In this document: positions 8,996 through 19,511 of the stretch, one piece after another
Layout of the letters: each line of letters opens with the position of its first letter
Position numbering within the stretch: the stretch's first letter is position 1
Source: JBIICI01 sp044238935
GTDB lineage: Bacteria > Pseudomonadota > Alphaproteobacteria > Micavibrionales > Micavibrionaceae
DNA length: 64,000 nucleotides
Direction: 5' to 3'
Assembly: GCA_044238935.1 (NCBI GenBank)
Contig: JBIICI010000003.1
Coordinates: 1 to 64,000, forward strand
Notes under the pieces: model-generated
Databases searched by the model: none
Told to the model about the DNA's origin: nothing
What the model saw: the letters and a program-made list of their open reading frames with translations, nothing else
Made by a program: the position numbers and the translations under genes

Positions 8996-9904
8996 CTATC
9001 CCCTGACCGTATCAATATCGGCGCGGGAAAACACATAATCTGTGCTGCAAAACTCACAGGATGCTGTGGTGGTGGGGTCATTTTCGAACATGGCATCAAT
9101 ATCATCATCACTCAGTAACCGAAACGCATCTTCGACCTTTTTACGGCTACAACGGCACGCTTTATGGAGGGGGGAGGCCTTAAAAACCCTGACCCCTTCC
9201 TCATGATATAATCTGTATAATAAATCCTCAGGTGATAAATTGGGATCTAACAGCTCCTCATCTGTGCAGCTTTGGGTAAAAATCATGGCGCGGCGCCAGT
9301 GATCTTCGACCAAATTACTGCCGCTGGCAAAATTCTGATTTTCCTCAGGCATATGCTGCATCATGATCCCTGCACCGTGCCATTTGCCTTGGGCATCTTG
9401 CTGCACCGCCAAGCGCAGCCCTGTCCCAATTTGTTCAGATTGATTAAAATAATGCTGGATAGCTTGGGTTAAATTATCCCCTTTCAGGGCGACAATGCCT
9501 TGATATTTCTCCGCATATTCCCCTTGATCAACTGTGAATGCAATATATCCATCGCCCCATAATGTCATGTAATCTTTGGGATGTGTTTTTGCAATATCGG
9601 GGTGATCCTGTTGGAACCGCGCACAGCCCCGCATCCCCATTCGGATGGTGGCATCATTTTGCATGTCCGCCACAACCAAGGGCACAATTCCCTGTGTTTG
9701 GATTTGCAGCGTAAAAATACCATCATATTTCAACATGGTGGATAACAAAGCGCATAAAACCAAGGTTTCCGCCAACATATGCGCAATAACGGGAGGGTAA
9801 TTATGTGCAGATAAAATATCATTGAGCATCGTATCAAAGCGCGCAATACGACCGCGTAGCCCTGATGATTCCAACTGAAAAGGTAAAATTAAATTTGTAT
9901 CCAT
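8996..9904 (-). CDS. hslO: redox-regulated chaperone Hsp33
   Basis: Hsp33 is a cytosolic holdase activated when oxidation releases its zinc. The C-terminal zinc site is complete: C-x-C in HKACRCSRKK and C-x2-C in ASCEFC. The N-terminal chaperone domain shows LRGRIARFD and GDGYIAFTVDQ. I place the start at the ATG complementary to 9902-9904 (MDTNLILPFQLE, 302 residues). The longer frame to 9970 would add 22 atypical residues and overlap the divergent recX. Its own promoter should lie in the 48-bp gap before recX. Confidence 0.93.
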   Translation of the reverse strand: MDTNLILPFQLESSGLRGRIARFDTMLNDILSAHNYPPVIAHMLAETLVLCALLSTMLKYDGIFTLQIQTQGIVPLVVADMQNDATIRMGMRGCARFQQDHPDIAKTHPKDYMTLWGDGYIAFTVDQGEYAEKYQGIVALKGDNLTQAIQHYFNQSEQIGTGLRLAVQQDAQGKWHGAGIMMQHMPEENQNFASGSNLVEDHWRRAMIFTQSCTDEELLDPNLSPEDLLYRLYHEEGVRVFKASPLHKACRCSRKKVEDAFRLLSDDDIDAMFENDPTTTASCEFCSTDYVFSRADIDTVRG

Positions 9905-9952
9905 ATCAAATGCTTCTGTTTTTTTATGATGTCTTATCTTATGATATGATTT

Positions 9953-10522
9953 ATGCATAAAATCAACCAAAACAAATCAAAAATTCCAAAACGCATTACG
10001 CAACGTTATCTGCAAAATGCAGGACAGTTTTATTTGGAACGCTTCACGGCATCCCGCGCCCATTTTGAAAAGATCATGCGCCTGAAAATCACGCGGTCTT
10101 GTCAACATCACACAGATCAAAATATCGATGAATGTATAGAATGGTTACAAAAAATTACTGATGATTTCGTCAGATTAGGATTTTTAAATGATGATTTATA
10201 CAGCCGTGGATTGGCCATATCCTTACGCCGCCGCGGTCTGTCCGCAAAATTAATCCAGCAAAAAATGCGCTTAAAAGGTGTCCCCAGTGATATGATTACC
10301 ATCGCCCTGAATGACGCCGATTCTGACATTATGAATGACCATGAAAATGAAAATGAAAATCCAGACCTCAACGCCGCCCTGATTTTCGCCCGAAAAAAGA
10401 AAATTGGGGCTTATGCCCCCTACAGCTACGAAGATGAACCTGATCGCTTTCGCAAAGACATGGCAAAATTAGCCCGCGCCGGATTTGGATTTGAGATTGT
10501 ACAAAAAGTGATGAAGGCATAA
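9953..10522 (+). CDS. recX: regulatory protein RecX
   Basis: The 189-residue protein resembles RecX, which caps and inhibits RecA filaments. It has the three-helix repeats of the family: QRYLQNAGQFYLERFTASRAHFE, then DDFVRLGFLNDDLYSRGLAISLRRRGLS, then LIQQKMRLKGVPSDMI, plus a C-terminal repeat ending FGFEIVQKVMKA. A central stretch is unusually rich in Asn/Asp/Glu (near 125-137). It is not next to recA, which lies about 14 kb away. It ends 20 bp before a bidirectional terminator. Confidence 0.85.
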   Translation: MHKINQNKSKIPKRITQRYLQNAGQFYLERFTASRAHFEKIMRLKITRSCQHHTDQNIDECIEWLQKITDDFVRLGFLNDDLYSRGLAISLRRRGLSAKLIQQKMRLKGVPSDMITIALNDADSDIMNDHENENENPDLNAALIFARKKKIGAYAPYSYEDEPDRFRKDMAKLARAGFGFEIVQKVMKA

Positions 10523-10542
10523 TAAAGACATAGAGGAAAAAT

Positions 10543-10581
10543 AAAAAAGCCGTTCTCTCTCAACAGACAGAACGGCTTTTT
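10543..10581. terminator. bidirectional intrinsic terminator between recX and rplA
   Basis: A near-perfect hairpin with left arm AAAAAGCCGTTCT and right arm AGAACGGCTTTTT around a 12-nt loop. Flanking A and T runs give a U-tract in both directions. It can end recX transcripts on plus and the rplK-rplA operon on minus. Confidence 0.9.
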
Positions 10582-10599
10582 CTTAATCAACAATCTGAC

Positions 10600-11304
10600 T
10601 TACGCAGATCTGTTGTCGTTTTCTAATTCAACTTTAATCCCAGGTCCCATCGTTGAGGACAAAGAGATACGGTTGATATATGTTCCTTTTGCGCCAGCAG
10701 GTTTTGCTTTTTTGATGGCTTCGATAAAGGCGATTGTATTTTCAAACAATTTTTGGCTATCAAAGCTGATTTTACCAATCCCTGCATGAATAATACCGGC
10801 TTTTTCAACGCGGAATTCAATCGATCCTGCTTTTGCGGAGGCAACAGCGGCCTTCACATCAACAGTTACTGTTCCCAATTTTGGATTTGGCATCAGACCT
10901 TTCGGGCCCAAGATTTTACCCAAACGTCCCAAAACAGGCATCATATCTGGTGTTGCGATACAACGATCAAAGTTGATTTCGCCCTTTAGGACTAAATCCG
11001 CTAAATCATCTGCACCAACAATATCTGCACCAGCGGCTTTTGCTTCTTCAGCTTTTGCATCTTTGGCAAACACAGCAACACGGATTGTTTTTCCTGTTCC
11101 GTGGGGCAATTCAACCATACCACGAACCATTTGATCCGCATGACGTGGGTCAACACCCAAATTCATGGCGATATCCAAAGATTGGTCAAATTTACGATCC
11201 AACGCCGCTTTTTTCAAAACTTCAATCGCATCTTTGATGGAATAAACCGCATCACGATTAACAAGGCTGCGTGCAGCTTTTACTTTTTTCGCTATTTTTG
11301 TCAT
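10600..11304 (-). CDS. rplA: 50S ribosomal protein L1
   Basis: The 234-residue L1 forms the mobile stalk at the ribosomal E site and usually represses its own operon by binding the leader mRNA. It shows [49 protein letters not shown] and the conserved C-terminal [11 protein letters not shown]. The start is ATG at 11302-11304, supported by GGAGGATT just upstream; the longer frame to 11325 would run through the rplK end. It is coupled to rplK with 4 bp between them. The usual downstream rplJ-rplL-rpoB are not present, and a terminator follows. Confidence 0.97.
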   Translation of the reverse strand: MTKIAKKVKAARSLVNRDAVYSIKDAIEVLKKAALDRKFDQSLDIAMNLGVDPRHADQMVRGMVELPHGTGKTIRVAVFAKDAKAEEAKAAGADIVGADDLADLVLKGEINFDRCIATPDMMPVLGRLGKILGPKGLMPNPKLGTVTVDVKAAVASAKAGSIEFRVEKAGIIHAGIGKISFDSQKLFENTIAFIEAIKKAKPAGAKGTYINRISLSSTMGPGIKVELENDNRSA

Positions 11305-11308
11305 GTGA

Positions 11309-11743
11309 TTAATCCTCCAACACATCGATACCCATCGAACGCGCTGTGCCTTCGATGATACGCATTGCGGCGTCTAAAGAGGCAGAGTTTAAATCCTCTT
11401 TCTTTGTTTCCGCAATTTCTTTGATTTGTGATTTGGTAACAGAACCCACAATTTGTGAACCGGGGTTTGTTGAGCCAGCTTTTAAGCCCGCCGCTTTTTT
11501 GACCAAATAACTTGCAGGAGGGGTCTTTGTGATAAATGTAAAGCTACGATCTTCGTAAACTGTAATCACAACAGGAATCGGCATGCCTTTTTCAAGAGAT
11601 TCTGTTTTCGCGTTAAACGCCTTACAGAATTCCATGATGTTCACGCCTTTTTGACCCAATGCAGGCCCAATAGGGGGAGATGGATTGGCTGAACCTGCAG
11701 CAACCTGCAGATTAATATAGCCAGATATTTTCTTACGTGCCAT
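11309..11743 (-). CDS. rplK: 50S ribosomal protein L11
   Basis: The 144-residue protein of the GTPase-associated centre binds 23S rRNA helices 43/44. It has the proline-rich signature [22 protein letters not shown] and the C-terminal RNA-binding part [15 protein letters not shown] with GTARSMGI. It is first gene of a two-gene operon with rplA. The normal upstream partners secE-nusG are absent; the divergent ftsY begins 166 bp away. Confidence 0.97.
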   Translation of the reverse strand: MARKKISGYINLQVAAGSANPSPPIGPALGQKGVNIMEFCKAFNAKTESLEKGMPIPVVITVYEDRSFTFITKTPPASYLVKKAAGLKAGSTNPGSQIVGSVTKSQIKEIAETKKEDLNSASLDAAMRIIEGTARSMGIDVLED

Positions 11744-11909
11744 AATTTTACCTTATGATAGTTTCATGTTAATAAAAGGTTTTTCGTGGTTACGGTCGGC
11801 AACCTCCCACAAAAACAGGCTCAACCTATCTGTTTTGCTTCTGTAATGCAAGAGAAATTTGTAAAAATACCGCTTTTCTTTCACCGCGCGATGCGATAAA
11901 AATAAAGAC
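11744..11909. promoter_or_regulatory. divergent intergenic region rplK/ftsY, expected L1-binding leader
   Basis: This 166-bp gap must carry the promoters of rplK (minus) and ftsY (plus). Near 11813-11842 there is a weak inverted repeat (AAACAGG ... CCTATCTGTTT). In other bacteria the rplK leader mimics the 23S site bound by L1. I could not confirm such a site by eye, so the regulatory role is inference from the operon type. Confidence 0.35.
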
Positions 11910-12887
11910 ATGATATTTTGGAAGAAGAAAAAGACTGAAACTGAGATCACCAAAGACAGCGCCCCTGTTGTTTCTACCCCTACCACTTTAGATCAGGGGC
12001 TTGCGCCCTCATCAAAGAAAATGGGACAGGGGATCAGTGACATTTTCACCAAGCGCAAGCTAGACAAAGACTCCTTACAAGACTTAGAAGATTTACTGAT
12101 TACCGCCGATTTAGGCGCAGAAACAGCGGCAAAAATCATCAACGAATTTGCAACCCGTAAATTTGACAAAGATGTTGATCCGATTATCGTTAAACAAGAC
12201 CTTTCCAATATTATTGCTGATATTTTGCGCCCCGTGGCGTTACCAATAAATTTAAATGCAGTGGATGGAAAACCGTGCGTTGTCTTATTTTGTGGCGTTA
12301 ATGGCGTGGGTAAAACCACAACGATTGGCAAAATGGCATATCAATTAACACAGCAATCCAAAAAAGTCGTGATTGCCGCAGGCGATACATTTCGCGCCGC
12401 TGCCGTGGCGCAATTGCAAGAATGGTCAACACGCGCCAATGCTGAGTTTATATCCCAAGATACCGGCGCAGATGCCGCCGCCGTTGCTTATCAAGCCTAT
12501 GAAAAGGCCATTTCCACCAATGCCGATGTCTTATTTATTGACACAGCAGGGCGATTGCAAAACAAAACCAATTTGATGGCAGAGCTTGAAAAAATTATTC
12601 GGGTGCTCAAGAAAAAAGATGCCTCCATCCCCCATTCCGTCTTATTGGTCTTGGATGCCACCACAGGGCAAAATGCATTTTCCCAAGTCGAACAATTCCA
12701 AAAAATAGCCGGCATTAACGGATTAATTGTGACAAAACTGGATGGATCAGCCAAAGGCGGCGTGATTATTGGCCTTGCGGCGAAATATGCAATCCCTATC
12801 CCCTTAATTGGAATAGGGGAAAAAATTGATGATTTACAACCATTTAACCCTGATACCTATGCTCGTGCATTACTGGGCATTGAATAA
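11910..12887 (+). CDS. ftsY: signal recognition particle receptor FtsY
   Basis: The 325-residue SRP GTPase docks ribosome-nascent chain complexes at the membrane. The acidic A domain is short (about 40 residues after MIFWKKKK). The N domain follows, then the G domain with G1 GVNGVGKTTT, DTFRAAA, G3 DTAGR, G4 TKLDG and C-terminal GIGEKIDDLQPF. Length is normal for a short-A-domain FtsY. It is divergent from rplK and 17 bp upstream of amn on the same strand. Confidence 0.97.
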   Translation: MIFWKKKKTETEITKDSAPVVSTPTTLDQGLAPSSKKMGQGISDIFTKRKLDKDSLQDLEDLLITADLGAETAAKIINEFATRKFDKDVDPIIVKQDLSNIIADILRPVALPINLNAVDGKPCVVLFCGVNGVGKTTTIGKMAYQLTQQSKKVVIAAGDTFRAAAVAQLQEWSTRANAEFISQDTGADAAAVAYQAYEKAISTNADVLFIDTAGRLQNKTNLMAELEKIIRVLKKKDASIPHSVLLVLDATTGQNAFSQVEQFQKIAGINGLIVTKLDGSAKGGVIIGLAAKYAIPIPLIGIGEKIDDLQPFNPDTYARALLGIE

Positions 12888-12904
12888 TTAAAAGAAAGCA
12901 TAAA

Positions 12905-14404
12905 ATGAAAAAACCAAAAGCCAAATCTTATAAAACCGCTATTGAAGCTTATGATGCTGTTATACAACTCTATCAAGAACAGGTCGGTTACTTGCGTCAA
13001 CAATTGGATCATTTTACAAAAGCAGCTGATATTCCCAAAAACCGCATCCAAGCCTTTTACCCCTATATTCGCATTAAAGTAGAAAGAGCAGATCGTTTAA
13101 AAAACCCTTACCTTTCCTATGGATTCGTTGCGCATTCAGGCATGTATGAAACAACGCTCACGCGCCCTGATATTTTCAAAGAATATTATCTAAGACAATT
13201 CCAGCTATTAATTGACAGCCATAATGTTCCCTTAGAAATTGGCGTTGGTGATACGCCTATCCCCATTCATTTTGCCATTGATGAGGGTTTCCAAATGGAA
13301 GGCGATTTATCATCATCAAAACTGGATGCCCTGCCCCATGTTTTTGACCATCCTGATTTGAATATCTTGGATGATCAAATTGCCAACTCCACTTACCAAG
13401 CCGGCGTTGATGGCATTTTACCCTTGGCATTATTTATTGCACCTCGTGTTGATCTCAGTATTTTGCGCTTGCGTCATTATACGGGCACATCGGCACAGCA
13501 TTTTCAGAATTTTGTGATTTTCACAAACTATCAATTTTATATTGATGAATTTTGCCGCATGGCACATGGCATGATGTCTGTGGCGAATCCCGATGCAAAT
13601 ACAACCATGCAGGATGATGACTATACCGCCTTTGTTGAACCGGGGAATAAGGTTACCTATAACCGCAATTTTGATCATAGCGGCGATGATATAGGCAAAC
13701 CCTTAGCCAGAATGCCGCAAATGCCTGCCTATCATTTAAAACGCGCTGATGGCAACGGCATTACCTTAATCAATATTGGTGTGGGTCCATCAAACGCCAA
13801 AACCATTACCGATCACGTTGCCGTGTTGCGTCCGCATGCATGGTTAATGTTGGGACATTGCGCAGGACTACGCAATTCACAGCGTCTGGGCGATTATGCG
13901 TTGGCGCATGCCTATATTCGCGAAGATCATGTGCTGGATGAAGATTTACCGATTAATATCCCCATTCCTGCCCTCGCTGAAATCCAACAAGCCTTAGAAG
14001 ATTCCGTTGAAAAAGTCACAGGATTAAAGGATTTAGATCTGAAAAAAATCATGCGTACAGGCACAGTGGCAACGATTGATGACCGGAATTGGGAACTGCG
14101 TCCGTCCTATCACCCCAACCGTCGTTTCAGCCAAAGCCGCGCCATTGCCTTAGATATGGAATCCGCAACAATTGCCGCCAACGGATTCCGTTTCCGCGTG
14201 CCCTATGGCACATTATTATGCGTCTCCGACAAACCCTTGCACGGGCAATTAAAATTACCGGGTATGGCTGATAAATTCTATCGTGAACGTGTGGAACAGC
14301 ATTTATTAATCGGCCTGATGACCATGAAAATATTGCGCGAAGGCGGGCTAGAAAGACTCCATAGCCGCAAACTCCGCAGCTTTAATGAGGTAGCGTTTCA
14401 ATAG
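12905..14404 (+). CDS. amn: AMP nucleosidase
   Basis: The 499-residue enzyme hydrolyses AMP to adenine and ribose 5-phosphate and buffers adenylate pools. It carries the AMN N-terminal domain (regulatory, residues about 1-180) with GYTPI-like and VGDTPIPIHFA sequences. The phosphorylase-superfamily C-terminal domain has INIGVGPSNAKTITDH, MLGHCAGLR, AHAYIREDHVLDEDLP, the DMESATIAANGFRFRVPYG segment and CVSDKPLHGQLKLPG. Length matches the family (about 480-500). A GAAAG site lies upstream, and it may be cotranscribed with ftsY. Confidence 0.93.
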   Translation: MKKPKAKSYKTAIEAYDAVIQLYQEQVGYLRQQLDHFTKAADIPKNRIQAFYPYIRIKVERADRLKNPYLSYGFVAHSGMYETTLTRPDIFKEYYLRQFQLLIDSHNVPLEIGVGDTPIPIHFAIDEGFQMEGDLSSSKLDALPHVFDHPDLNILDDQIANSTYQAGVDGILPLALFIAPRVDLSILRLRHYTGTSAQHFQNFVIFTNYQFYIDEFCRMAHGMMSVANPDANTTMQDDDYTAFVEPGNKVTYNRNFDHSGDDIGKPLARMPQMPAYHLKRADGNGITLINIGVGPSNAKTITDHVAVLRPHAWLMLGHCAGLRNSQRLGDYALAHAYIREDHVLDEDLPINIPIPALAEIQQALEDSVEKVTGLKDLDLKKIMRTGTVATIDDRNWELRPSYHPNRRFSQSRAIALDMESATIAANGFRFRVPYGTLLCVSDKPLHGQLKLPGMADKFYRERVEQHLLIGLMTMKILREGGLERLHSRKLRSFNEVAFQ

Positions 14405-14421
14405 AAAAAAGAATCTCCCTC

Positions 14422-16221
14422 TTATTTCCGCCCAAATAATTTCTCAATATCCAACAAAGACAAGTGCACATAGGTTGGGCGGCCGTGGTTGCATTGGGCG
14501 GAATTGGGGGTTTGTTCCATTTGGCGCAGCAGCGCATTCATTTCATCGCCGCGCATTTGGCGGCCTGATCGGATTGATCCGTGGCATGCCATGCTGGAGA
14601 GAACAGCGTTGATGCGCTCCTCCAGCCCATTAATTTTATCATATTCGCGTAGATCATCGGAAAGCGATTGCACCAATTTTGCGGCATTTAATCCCTTGGA
14701 TAAAATGGCAGGCACGGCGTTGACCACCACATAGCCTGTGCCAAAAGGTTCAATATCCAAGCCCATTTTTTGCAAATAATCTTGGTGCTGCAACAGCGCA
14801 TCGGCGGCGATTTCGCCTAATTCCACGACTTCGGGGACAAGTAAGCCTTGCTTGGGGATTGCCCCATCATGCGCTTGCGCCCATTGTTCCTTTAATTGCT
14901 CATAGACCAATCTTTCATGCGCGGCATGTTGATCGACAATCACAATGCCGTGATCCGTTTGGGCGATGATATAATTTTCATGCAATTGCGCCTTTGCTGC
15001 GCCTAAGGGGTGATGCGTTTCCTGCTGCACATCCGCCTCAATTCGTGCGTGCGGCTGAATAGGTGAGAAGGTGGAGGGGCGGTAAGATTGCATCACATGT
15101 TCCTGCAACACAGGTTGCGGATAGGATGGATAGGCATAGGATGGAAAGGAGGGCTGATAGGTTTTCGAAGATGATGCCGCCATCACATTCAATGTATTTT
15201 GCGCCACATGCGATGATGCGGATTGCCCATATTGCGCAATCGCATGACGAATGGCGGTGATAATCAAACCGCGAATGGCAGCCGAATCCTGAAAACGCAC
15301 CTCCGCTTTGGCGGGGTGGACGTTCACATCGACTTGATCCGCAGGTAAGGATACGAATAAACATACCAAACAATGCCGATCACGCGCCAACACATCGCTA
15401 TACGCACCGCGCAACGCCCCCAATAACAGGCGATCTTTGACAGGGCGGCCATTGACATACAAATATTGATGATCTGACGTGCCGCGGTGATAGGTGGGCA
15501 GGCTGGCAAAGCCCGTCAGCGTCACATCATCGCGCACCGCATGAATGGGCATGGCATTATCGGCAAAATCCCGCGCAATGACTGCCGCCAAGCGGGCGCG
15601 TTTGCCGGCATCTGTATCGGCTTGCGGAATAAGGTTAAAGGCGGTTATGTCATTATGGATCAACTGAAAGCCAATTTGGGGAAAGGCAAGGGCGATGCGC
15701 TCCAGCATATCCCTGACCGCACCATATTCCGCCCGATCTGTTTTAAGGAATTTTAGACGTGCAGGGACATTATAAAATAAATTGCGAATCTCAATTTCTG
15801 TGCCTTCCGCCATCGCGCAAGGCACGGAGTCTTGGTATTTGCCTGCATTAACCTCTAACCGCCACGCATCCGACTCACCGCGCGCACAGGATGACAAGGT
15901 CATTTGAGAGACTGAGGCAATGGACGGCAACGCCTCCCCCCTGAAACCCAAATGCGATATATGCACTAAATCATCATCAGGCAGCTTGGATGTCGCATGG
16001 CGGTTGAGTGCCATTTTCAGCTCCTCTCTACTCATGCCAAAGCCATTATCACGAATACGGATCAGGGTCTTGCCGCCATCTTTTAATGTCACTACAATTT
16101 GTGTAGCTTGCGCATCAATGGCATTTTCCACCAATTCCTTAACGGCGGCGGCAGGTCGTTCGATGACCTCACCTGCGGCAATTTGATTGACTAAATGCTC
16201 AGGGAGCTGACGGATACGCAT
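14422..16221 (-). CDS. mutL: DNA mismatch repair protein MutL with endonuclease motif
   Basis: The 599-residue GHKL ATPase links MutS to strand incision. The N-terminal ATPase shows IAAGEVIERPAAAVKELVENAIDA, RDNGFGM and GFRGEALPSI; the transducer domain is intact. A low-complexity linker spans about 345-400. The C-terminal dimerisation domain contains DQHAAHERLVYE, which fits the DQHA(X)2E(X)4E metal site of incising MutL proteins from organisms without MutH. The terminal ACHGSIRSG and CNHGRPT motifs (usually CPHGRPT) are present too. It is transcribed convergently with amn, 17 bp apart. Confidence 0.96.
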   Translation of the reverse strand: MRIRQLPEHLVNQIAAGEVIERPAAAVKELVENAIDAQATQIVVTLKDGGKTLIRIRDNGFGMSREELKMALNRHATSKLPDDDLVHISHLGFRGEALPSIASVSQMTLSSCARGESDAWRLEVNAGKYQDSVPCAMAEGTEIEIRNLFYNVPARLKFLKTDRAEYGAVRDMLERIALAFPQIGFQLIHNDITAFNLIPQADTDAGKRARLAAVIARDFADNAMPIHAVRDDVTLTGFASLPTYHRGTSDHQYLYVNGRPVKDRLLLGALRGAYSDVLARDRHCLVCLFVSLPADQVDVNVHPAKAEVRFQDSAAIRGLIITAIRHAIAQYGQSASSHVAQNTLNVMAASSSKTYQPSFPSYAYPSYPQPVLQEHVMQSYRPSTFSPIQPHARIEADVQQETHHPLGAAKAQLHENYIIAQTDHGIVIVDQHAAHERLVYEQLKEQWAQAHDGAIPKQGLLVPEVVELGEIAADALLQHQDYLQKMGLDIEPFGTGYVVVNAVPAILSKGLNAAKLVQSLSDDLREYDKINGLEERINAVLSSMACHGSIRSGRQMRGDEMNALLRQMEQTPNSAQCNHGRPTYVHLSLLDIEKLFGRK

Positions 16222-16327
16222 GGCGGTTGTGTGGTCTCAAATAGACTGGAAATGAATAATCCCAGCCTAATACTCAGTTTAATAAATTTCAATATGTATT
16301 TTTTAAGGGACAAAACAATCCCCTTTA

Positions 16328-16356
16328 TTGATTTATTAAATATATACCCCTATGAT
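16328..16356 (+). promoter_or_regulatory. sigma-70-type promoter of mdh
   Basis: TTGATT at 16328-16333 and TATGAT at 16351-16356 are separated by exactly 17 bp, close to the housekeeping consensus. Transcription would begin near 16363, leaving a leader of about 37 nt before the mdh ATG at 16400, with AAAGGATT as ribosome-binding site. Confidence 0.55.
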
Positions 16357-16384
16357 AACAAAAGATTCAACCTATGAAATATAA

Positions 16385-17362
<978 letters not shown>

Positions 17363-17384
17363 AATCCATAATACATAGAAATAT

Positions 17385-17422
17385 AAAAACACCAAATCAT
17401 GAAAATCCTGATTTGGTGTTTT
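17385..17422. terminator. bidirectional terminator between mdh and rodA
   Basis: A perfect stem AAAACACCAAATCA / TGATTTGGTGTTTT with a 9-nt loop and A/T-runs on both sides ends mdh (plus) and rodA (minus). Its right arm finishes 2 bp before the rodA stop. Confidence 0.9.
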
Positions 17423-17423
17423 C

Positions 17424-18545
17424 TTATCCCCGTCCAATCTTTGCATCTTTGTAAAAAGTGCTGGATAAGATCAGACCAAAACCAATCATCGCAGACAGCA
17501 TCGCCGTTCCACCGTAGGAGATAAGGGGTAAAGGCGCACCCACCACAGGGATTAAGCCCATCACCATCGCCGTATTAATAAAGACATACAAAGAAAAATT
17601 GATCATTAATCCAAAAATCAAATAACGCGCATAAAAATTTTTGGCTTGATGGGCTAAATACCCCATGTAAAAAAACATCATTCCAAATAAGATTAAAATC
17701 GCAACACTGCCAATTAACCCCCATTCTTCTGACCATAACGTAAAAATAAAATCAGTCTGTTTTTCAGGGAGAAAATTCAAATGGCTTTGTGTCCCATTCA
17801 GATAGCCTTTGCCTGTTAATCCCCCTGAGCCAATGGCAATTTTTGATTGGGTGATATGGTATCCTGCGCCCAATGGGTCAGATTCTGGATCTAAAAATAT
17901 TAAAACACGTTTTTTTTGATATTCATGCAAAAATTGCCACGCAATGGGGATAAAGGCAAGGACACTGACAATCCCTCCAATAAACAACCATAAGGGCGCG
18001 CCGCCAATAAAAAACATGGCCGCCCCTGCGGCACTGATCATGATTCCTGTCCCTAAATCAGGTTGAGTCATCACCAAAATCACAGGAGCAAAAACCATAA
18101 TCGCAGGGATAATCAAGTTTTTTAGGGAAATATCACGCATGGGACGATAATGAAAATAGCGCGCCAAAGCCATCACAACAGCAATTTTAATAAGCTCTGA
18201 GGGCTGTAGCTTCATAAACCCCAGATTAATCCAGCGCTGCGCCCCCATGCCAATATGCCCCATCGCCTCCACATAAATCAGCAACAACATGCCGATTCCA
18301 TATAAAATATAGGATGATCGATACCAAAAACGAATATCAATACAGGCAACAACGCCCATACAAAATAATCCAAATAAGAATCGGAATAAATGATCCAGCG
18401 CCCAAGGTTGCCAAGATCCATTGCCTGCGGAATACAACGCCATAACGCCCACCCCTGCCACAGCAAAAATCAACAGCAAAAAGCCCCAATGCATTTGCCC
18501 CAAACGACTATTTAAGGATTGTTTTCGATGATAATGATACGACAT
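17424..18545 (-). CDS. rodA: rod-shape SEDS peptidoglycan glycosyltransferase RodA
   Basis: The 373-residue polytopic membrane protein of the SEDS family polymerises glycan strands with PBP2 for cell elongation. Diagnostic stretches are GAQRWINLGFMKLQPSEL, MTQPDLGTG, KKRVLIFLDPESDPLGAGYH, GLTGKGYLNGTQSHLNFLPE and the C-terminal GAPLPLISYGGTAML. The LNFLPEKQTDFIFT segment is RodA-like rather than FtsW-like. mrdA (PBP2), its usual neighbour, is not in the window. It is divergent from ddl. Confidence 0.94.
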   Translation of the reverse strand: MSYHYHRKQSLNSRLGQMHWGFLLLIFAVAGVGVMALYSAGNGSWQPWALDHLFRFLFGLFCMGVVACIDIRFWYRSSYILYGIGMLLLIYVEAMGHIGMGAQRWINLGFMKLQPSELIKIAVVMALARYFHYRPMRDISLKNLIIPAIMVFAPVILVMTQPDLGTGIMISAAGAAMFFIGGAPLWLFIGGIVSVLAFIPIAWQFLHEYQKKRVLIFLDPESDPLGAGYHITQSKIAIGSGGLTGKGYLNGTQSHLNFLPEKQTDFIFTLWSEEWGLIGSVAILILFGMMFFYMGYLAHQAKNFYARYLIFGLMINFSLYVFINTAMVMGLIPVVGAPLPLISYGGTAMLSAMIGFGLILSSTFYKDAKIGRG

Positions 18546-18608
18546 TATTTACACTTAGCTTATTTTCGATTAGTTTGGAATAAGAAAAAATAACGAAAGG
18601 CTTTTATC

Positions 18609-19511
18609 ATGCGTAAAAAATCTGTTTTGATTCTCATGGGTGGGTGGTCAAGTGAACGTCAGGTGTCTTTGGATAAAACGCCCGATATCCAAGCCGCCCT
18701 TATCAAACATGGCTATGATGTGCGTTGTGTGGATGTAAAACGGGATTTAGAATCATTGTTAAATGCATTAGACCCCCGCCCCGATGTGGTTTTCAATAAT
18801 TTATATGGAACAGGTGGCGAAGATGGCACAATCCAAGCTGTTTTGGATATGTTGGAAATCCCCTATACACATTCTGGATTAGCAGCATCCGCCATTGGTA
18901 TGGATAAGATTTTGACACGCTATGTTGCCCAAAGCATTGGGATTCCTATGGCACCCTGTGAGATTGTGAAAGGGTATGAGTTCGAAGAGCGCACAATCAT
19001 GCCAATTCCATTTGTCGCTAAAATCGCCAATAACGGATCAAGTGTTGGGGTGCATGTGATTTTGAATGAAGATCATTATAGCGCCTTTAAACCTGAGCCA
19101 AACGCCACCTATATTGTTGAGGAATATATAGCAGGACTGGAATTGGCCGTTGCCATTTACCAAGGCAAAGCCCAAGGGGTCACAAATATCATTACAGATC
19201 ATCAATGGTTTGATTATGAAGCAAAATACAAAGACGCCAATACAAAATATGAATTGCCTGCCCAAATTCCTGCCGCTGTGTACGAAAGCGCATTAGAACA
19301 TGCAGAATCCTTATTCCAAGCCATAGGCTGCCACGGCATTGCGCGATGTGATTTCCGTTTTGACCCTGCGCGGGGGATGGATGGATTATTTCTGTTGGAA
19401 ATTAACACGCAACCTGGGTTTAGTGCGGCATCCTTAGCACCGCAGCAGGTTATTTATAACGGCGTTAGCTTTGAAAAACTTTGCGCAGAATTAGTCGAAG
19501 ATGCCCGTTAA
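18609..19511 (+). CDS. ddl: D-alanine--D-alanine ligase
   Basis: The 300-residue ATP-grasp enzyme makes the D-Ala-D-Ala dipeptide of peptidoglycan. The N-terminal GGWSSERQVSL, the ATP-grasp loop NNGSSVGVHVI, EEYIAGLELAVAI and the metal/active-site end LLEINTQPGFS fit the family; the last usually reads EINTLPGMT. It is first gene of a ddl-ftsQ-ftsA operon, overlapping ftsQ by 11 bp, the conserved dcw order. No mur genes precede it. Confidence 0.95.
   Translation: MRKKSVLILMGGWSSERQVSLDKTPDIQAALIKHGYDVRCVDVKRDLESLLNALDPRPDVVFNNLYGTGGEDGTIQAVLDMLEIPYTHSGLAASAIGMDKILTRYVAQSIGIPMAPCEIVKGYEFEERTIMPIPFVAKIANNGSSVGVHVILNEDHYSAFKPEPNATYIVEEYIAGLELAVAIYQGKAQGVTNIITDHQWFDYEAKYKDANTKYELPAQIPAAVYESALEHAESLFQAIGCHGIARCDFRFDPARGMDGLFLLEINTQPGFSAASLAPQQVIYNGVSFEKLCAELVEDAR

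Noticed and set aside
9905..9970. Longer hslO start
   Set aside because: Would overlap divergent recX and adds residues not seen in Hsp33; ATG at 9902-9904 gives the normal N-terminus.
11753..11986. 77-codon minus frame overlapping ftsY
   Set aside because: Antisense shadow of the ftsY start; rplK leader region is the more likely content.
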